DNA of 64,000 bases from Halobacteriovorax vibrionivorans. GTDB taxonomy: Bacteria; Bdellovibrionota; Bacteriovoracia; Bacteriovoracales; Bacteriovoracaceae. Of this stretch, positions 62,587 through 64,000 are shown one piece after another (position 1 is the first letter of the stretch; every line of letters begins with the position of its first letter). The position numbers and the translations under genes were made by a program. The DNA lies in contig NZ_QDKL01000003.1 in NCBI RefSeq assembly GCF_003346865.1, forward strand, positions 248,001 through 312,000, written 5' to 3'. Under the pieces are notes generated by a model. That model saw only the letters and a program-made list of their open reading frames with translations. It was not told where the DNA came from and did not search any database.

Positions 62587-63351
62587 TTGAAAACATTATT
62601 CATCTTACTATTTGTATTACCTATAACGACATTAGCAAATAATAAGTCCATTTGTGGATTTGACGATCGTGTACCATCAAAAAACCCAAAAGTAGCTCGT
62701 GCATTAAAGTCGCTAACGTCCAGAAATGGCTGTACTGTAACGATGATCTCTAACTCGTGCGCTATCTCTGTTGGCCACTGTAAAAAAGACCTCAAGATTA
62801 TTGAATTCAACACACCAGAGTCAACTAAAGAAGGTATTCAGCATCCTTCTCCAATGGATATATACTACGTTAATCAAGAAAGCTTAGTTTATAAGAATAA
62901 TGGACCAGGAGATGACTGGGCAGTTATGAAAGTTGAAAATAACGAATTCACGAACTATGCCCCTGGAGAAGTACAAGGCCATTACAAAGTAGCAAGTGAG
63001 ATGCCTGAACCAGGTGCTTTTATAAAGATCACAGGCTATGGATACGACGATGAGTTTGAGAAAAACTTTGCTCAACAAACTAATATTGGAGAATTAAAAT
63101 CATATGGTGCACAGGAGCGCTATAGAAACCTGCCAGGCCTAATTTCACATAAAGTTGATACGATGGGTGGAAACTCTGGCTCAAGTATTGTTGAAGCAAA
63201 GAATAATCAAGTCATTGGAGTTCACTCACACGGCGGATGTAATATGAGTCACTACTCGAATACAATGAATAAGGGTACAAGTATCATTCTAAATGAAGAG
63301 TTTAATAAGGCCGTTAAAGAGTGTCTTGATTCAGAAAAAGAAGAAGATTAG
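62587..63351 (+). CDS. Secreted trypsin-like serine protease (S1B type), paralog B
   Basis: A 254-residue exported protease. It starts at TTG (62587) with GGGGAAG upstream; the signal peptide is MKTLFILLFVLPITTLA. The triad is SVGHCKKD, GDDWAVMK and TMGGNSGSSI. The N-terminus ICGFDDRVP and the GCTVTMISNSC block match paralog A. The C-terminal tail is more acidic (EKEED). Sequence drift and its separate terminator and leader suggest different regulation from paralog A. Confidence 0.92.
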   Translation: MKTLFILLFVLPITTLANNKSICGFDDRVPSKNPKVARALKSLTSRNGCTVTMISNSCAISVGHCKKDLKIIEFNTPESTKEGIQHPSPMDIYYVNQESLVYKNNGPGDDWAVMKVENNEFTNYAPGEVQGHYKVASEMPEPGAFIKITGYGYDDEFEKNFAQQTNIGELKSYGAQERYRNLPGLISHKVDTMGGNSGSSIVEAKNNQVIGVHSHGGCNMSHYSNTMNKGTSIILNEEFNKAVKECLDSEKEED

Positions 63352-63354
63352 AAA

Positions 63355-63384
63355 TAAAAAAGCCTCTCTTTCGAGAGGCCTTTA
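63355..63384. terminator. Bidirectional intrinsic terminator
   Basis: AAGCCTCTC and GAGAGGCCTT form a stem around TTTC, flanked by an A-tract and T-rich sequence. It lies between paralog B and the convergent gene ending at 63387. Confidence 0.88.
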
Positions 63385-63386
63385 AA

Positions 63387-64000
63387 TTATGATTTCTTTT
63401 TCTTCTTACCTTTCTTTTTCTTCTTACCTTTCTTCTTACGATTTTTTGCAATAAAGACACCTGCTCCAACCATAAGGGCCAAGATAATATATAAAGTCAT
63501 ATCATCGCCACCAGAGCCTTTACCTTGCTTGCGTTGTCCGCCAACTCCAATATCCTGAAGACCTGTTTCACTATCCAGGAAGTCACCTGATGCTCCTGGT
63601 ACAGCTTCACCTTTATTTCCTGCAAGTTTTAATCCGTCAGCATTACTCTTAATACGTGAGAACACCTGCATCGTTTCAATAATTTTATCAAAAATTGGCT
63701 TATAAGTTTGGTAGTGTTCTTTTGCTACAGAGAATGTTACCGCAACACCAAGCTCTCCCTTAACTGTTGCCATATAACGAGTATAGAAGCCTGGAACCTC
63801 ACTTGATAAGTGAAGAGAATCAACCCATGTGTGACCTTGGCCTTGAATCTTTTTCATTCTTGTATATGAAGGCTCAGAGATCTGACTCTTACCACCAGGT
63901 AGTTTAAAAGTTTTTGCTTGTTCCAAGTAAGCCTTGTATTGAATAAGATCATCTTGCTTACCACGATGTTTGGCAGCAAAAATAATAATGGCCTCTTTCT
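63387..64000 (-). CDS. C-terminal part of a protein with membrane anchor and poly-Lys tail (runs off window)
   Basis: The frame stays open to the window edge, so the start is not visible; at least 204 residues are present. The first part is soluble (for example SEVPGFYTRYMATVKGELGV and IFDKIIETMQ). A Gly-rich linker (GKGSGGDDM), a transmembrane helix (TLYIILALMVGAGVFIA) and a tail composed almost only of Lys, Arg and Gly (KKKGKKKKKGKKKKKS) follow. The GG-helix-basic layout resembles that of the subtilisin at 1464. Function unknown; topology would be a C-terminal anchor with the body outside the cytoplasm. Confidence 0.72.
   Translation of the reverse strand, partial: KEAIIIFAAKHRGKQDDLIQYKAYLEQAKTFKLPGGKSQISEPSYTRMKKIQGQGHTWVDSLHLSSEVPGFYTRYMATVKGELGVAVTFSVAKEHYQTYKPIFDKIIETMQVFSRIKSNADGLKLAGNKGEAVPGASGDFLDSETGLQDIGVGGQRKQGKGSGGDDMTLYIILALMVGAGVFIAKNRKKKGKKKKKGKKKKKS

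Noticed and set aside
1..64000. CRISPR array, prophage, insertion sequence or rRNA operon
   Set aside because: No regularly spaced repeats, transposase, integrase, phage structural gene or rRNA sequence was seen.

Overview
The window is about 37% G+C by eye and gene-dense. It encodes many exported proteins: lipoproteins, beta-barrel outer-membrane proteins and several secreted serine proteases. These sit among standard Gram-negative housekeeping genes (ftsH, folP, tilS, tex, asnS, gcvP, prfC, lexA, a waaA-like gene). The mixture (low G+C, TTG/GTG starts, standalone RlmK, a LexA box close to the Bdellovibrio type, abundant exported hydrolases) suggests a predatory Bdellovibrionota bacterium, most likely a marine Bacteriovorax/Halobacteriovorax relative. 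This assignment is inference from gene content, not from a marker gene. No phage, insertion sequence, CRISPR array or rRNA was seen.

Layout. 1-1.5 kb: two response regulators. 1.46-4.4 kb: a subtilisin, a VOC-fold protein and a trypsin-like protease on the minus strand. 4.5-8.5 kb: minus-strand cluster tilS-ftsH-folP, with a CAT-anticodon tRNA transcribed divergently from tilS. 8.9-13 kb: an outer-membrane barrel protein and a 951-residue lipoprotein with overlapping reading frames. 13-17 kb: a TetR regulator, a YiiX-like lipoprotein, a DUF3050 protein and a FAD oxidoreductase. 17.3-19.6 kb: tex, followed by a 0.4 kb non-coding stretch with nested hairpins and two tandem stem-loop repeats. 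20-23 kb: a small secreted protein, a metallo-beta-lactamase-fold lipoprotein and a di-haem peroxidase. 23-27.7 kb: fadI-fadJ followed by a LolC/E-like permease. 27.8-33 kb: two barrel proteins and a waaA-like/FAD/Flp-pilin operon. 33-37.5 kb: a GYF_2 protein, then tmk-holB-ricT. 37.5-42.2 kb: minus-strand asnS/hydrolase, a PfkB kinase, yaaA and rsmJ. 42.3-47.8 kb: gcvP, a 0.36 kb intergenic region, prfC and a REC-only regulator. 47.8-51.9 kb: a 1029-residue membrane-anchored protein with two amidoligase-like modules, plus a secreted partner. 52-57.8 kb: rlmK, an N-acetylmuramoyl-L-alanine amidase and a 1334-residue secreted protein. 57.9-64 kb: a secreted protein divergent from lexA, lexA overlapping a MenE-MenH fusion, two tandem secreted trypsin-like proteases, and the end of a C-terminally anchored protein that runs off the window.

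Most noteworthy are five items. (1) On the minus strand between gcvP and prfC lies a compact transcription unit of about 170 nt with a good promoter and an intrinsic terminator. Its 5' and 3' ends pair and bury the ribosome-binding site of a 41-codon hydrophobic, cationic peptide, which is the architecture of type I toxin mRNAs. (2) The 1334-residue secreted protein has a degenerate trypsin-like head and at least nine regularly spaced cysteine pairs. (3) The exported amidoligase-like protein may act on cell wall. (4) The lexA promoter region carries two helically phased TTCAC-N7-GTGAA palindromes and a LexA-box-like site, and lexA is joined to a MenE-MenH fusion. (5) Several genes have a -10 box 5-8 nt from the start codon, which implies leaderless mRNAs.
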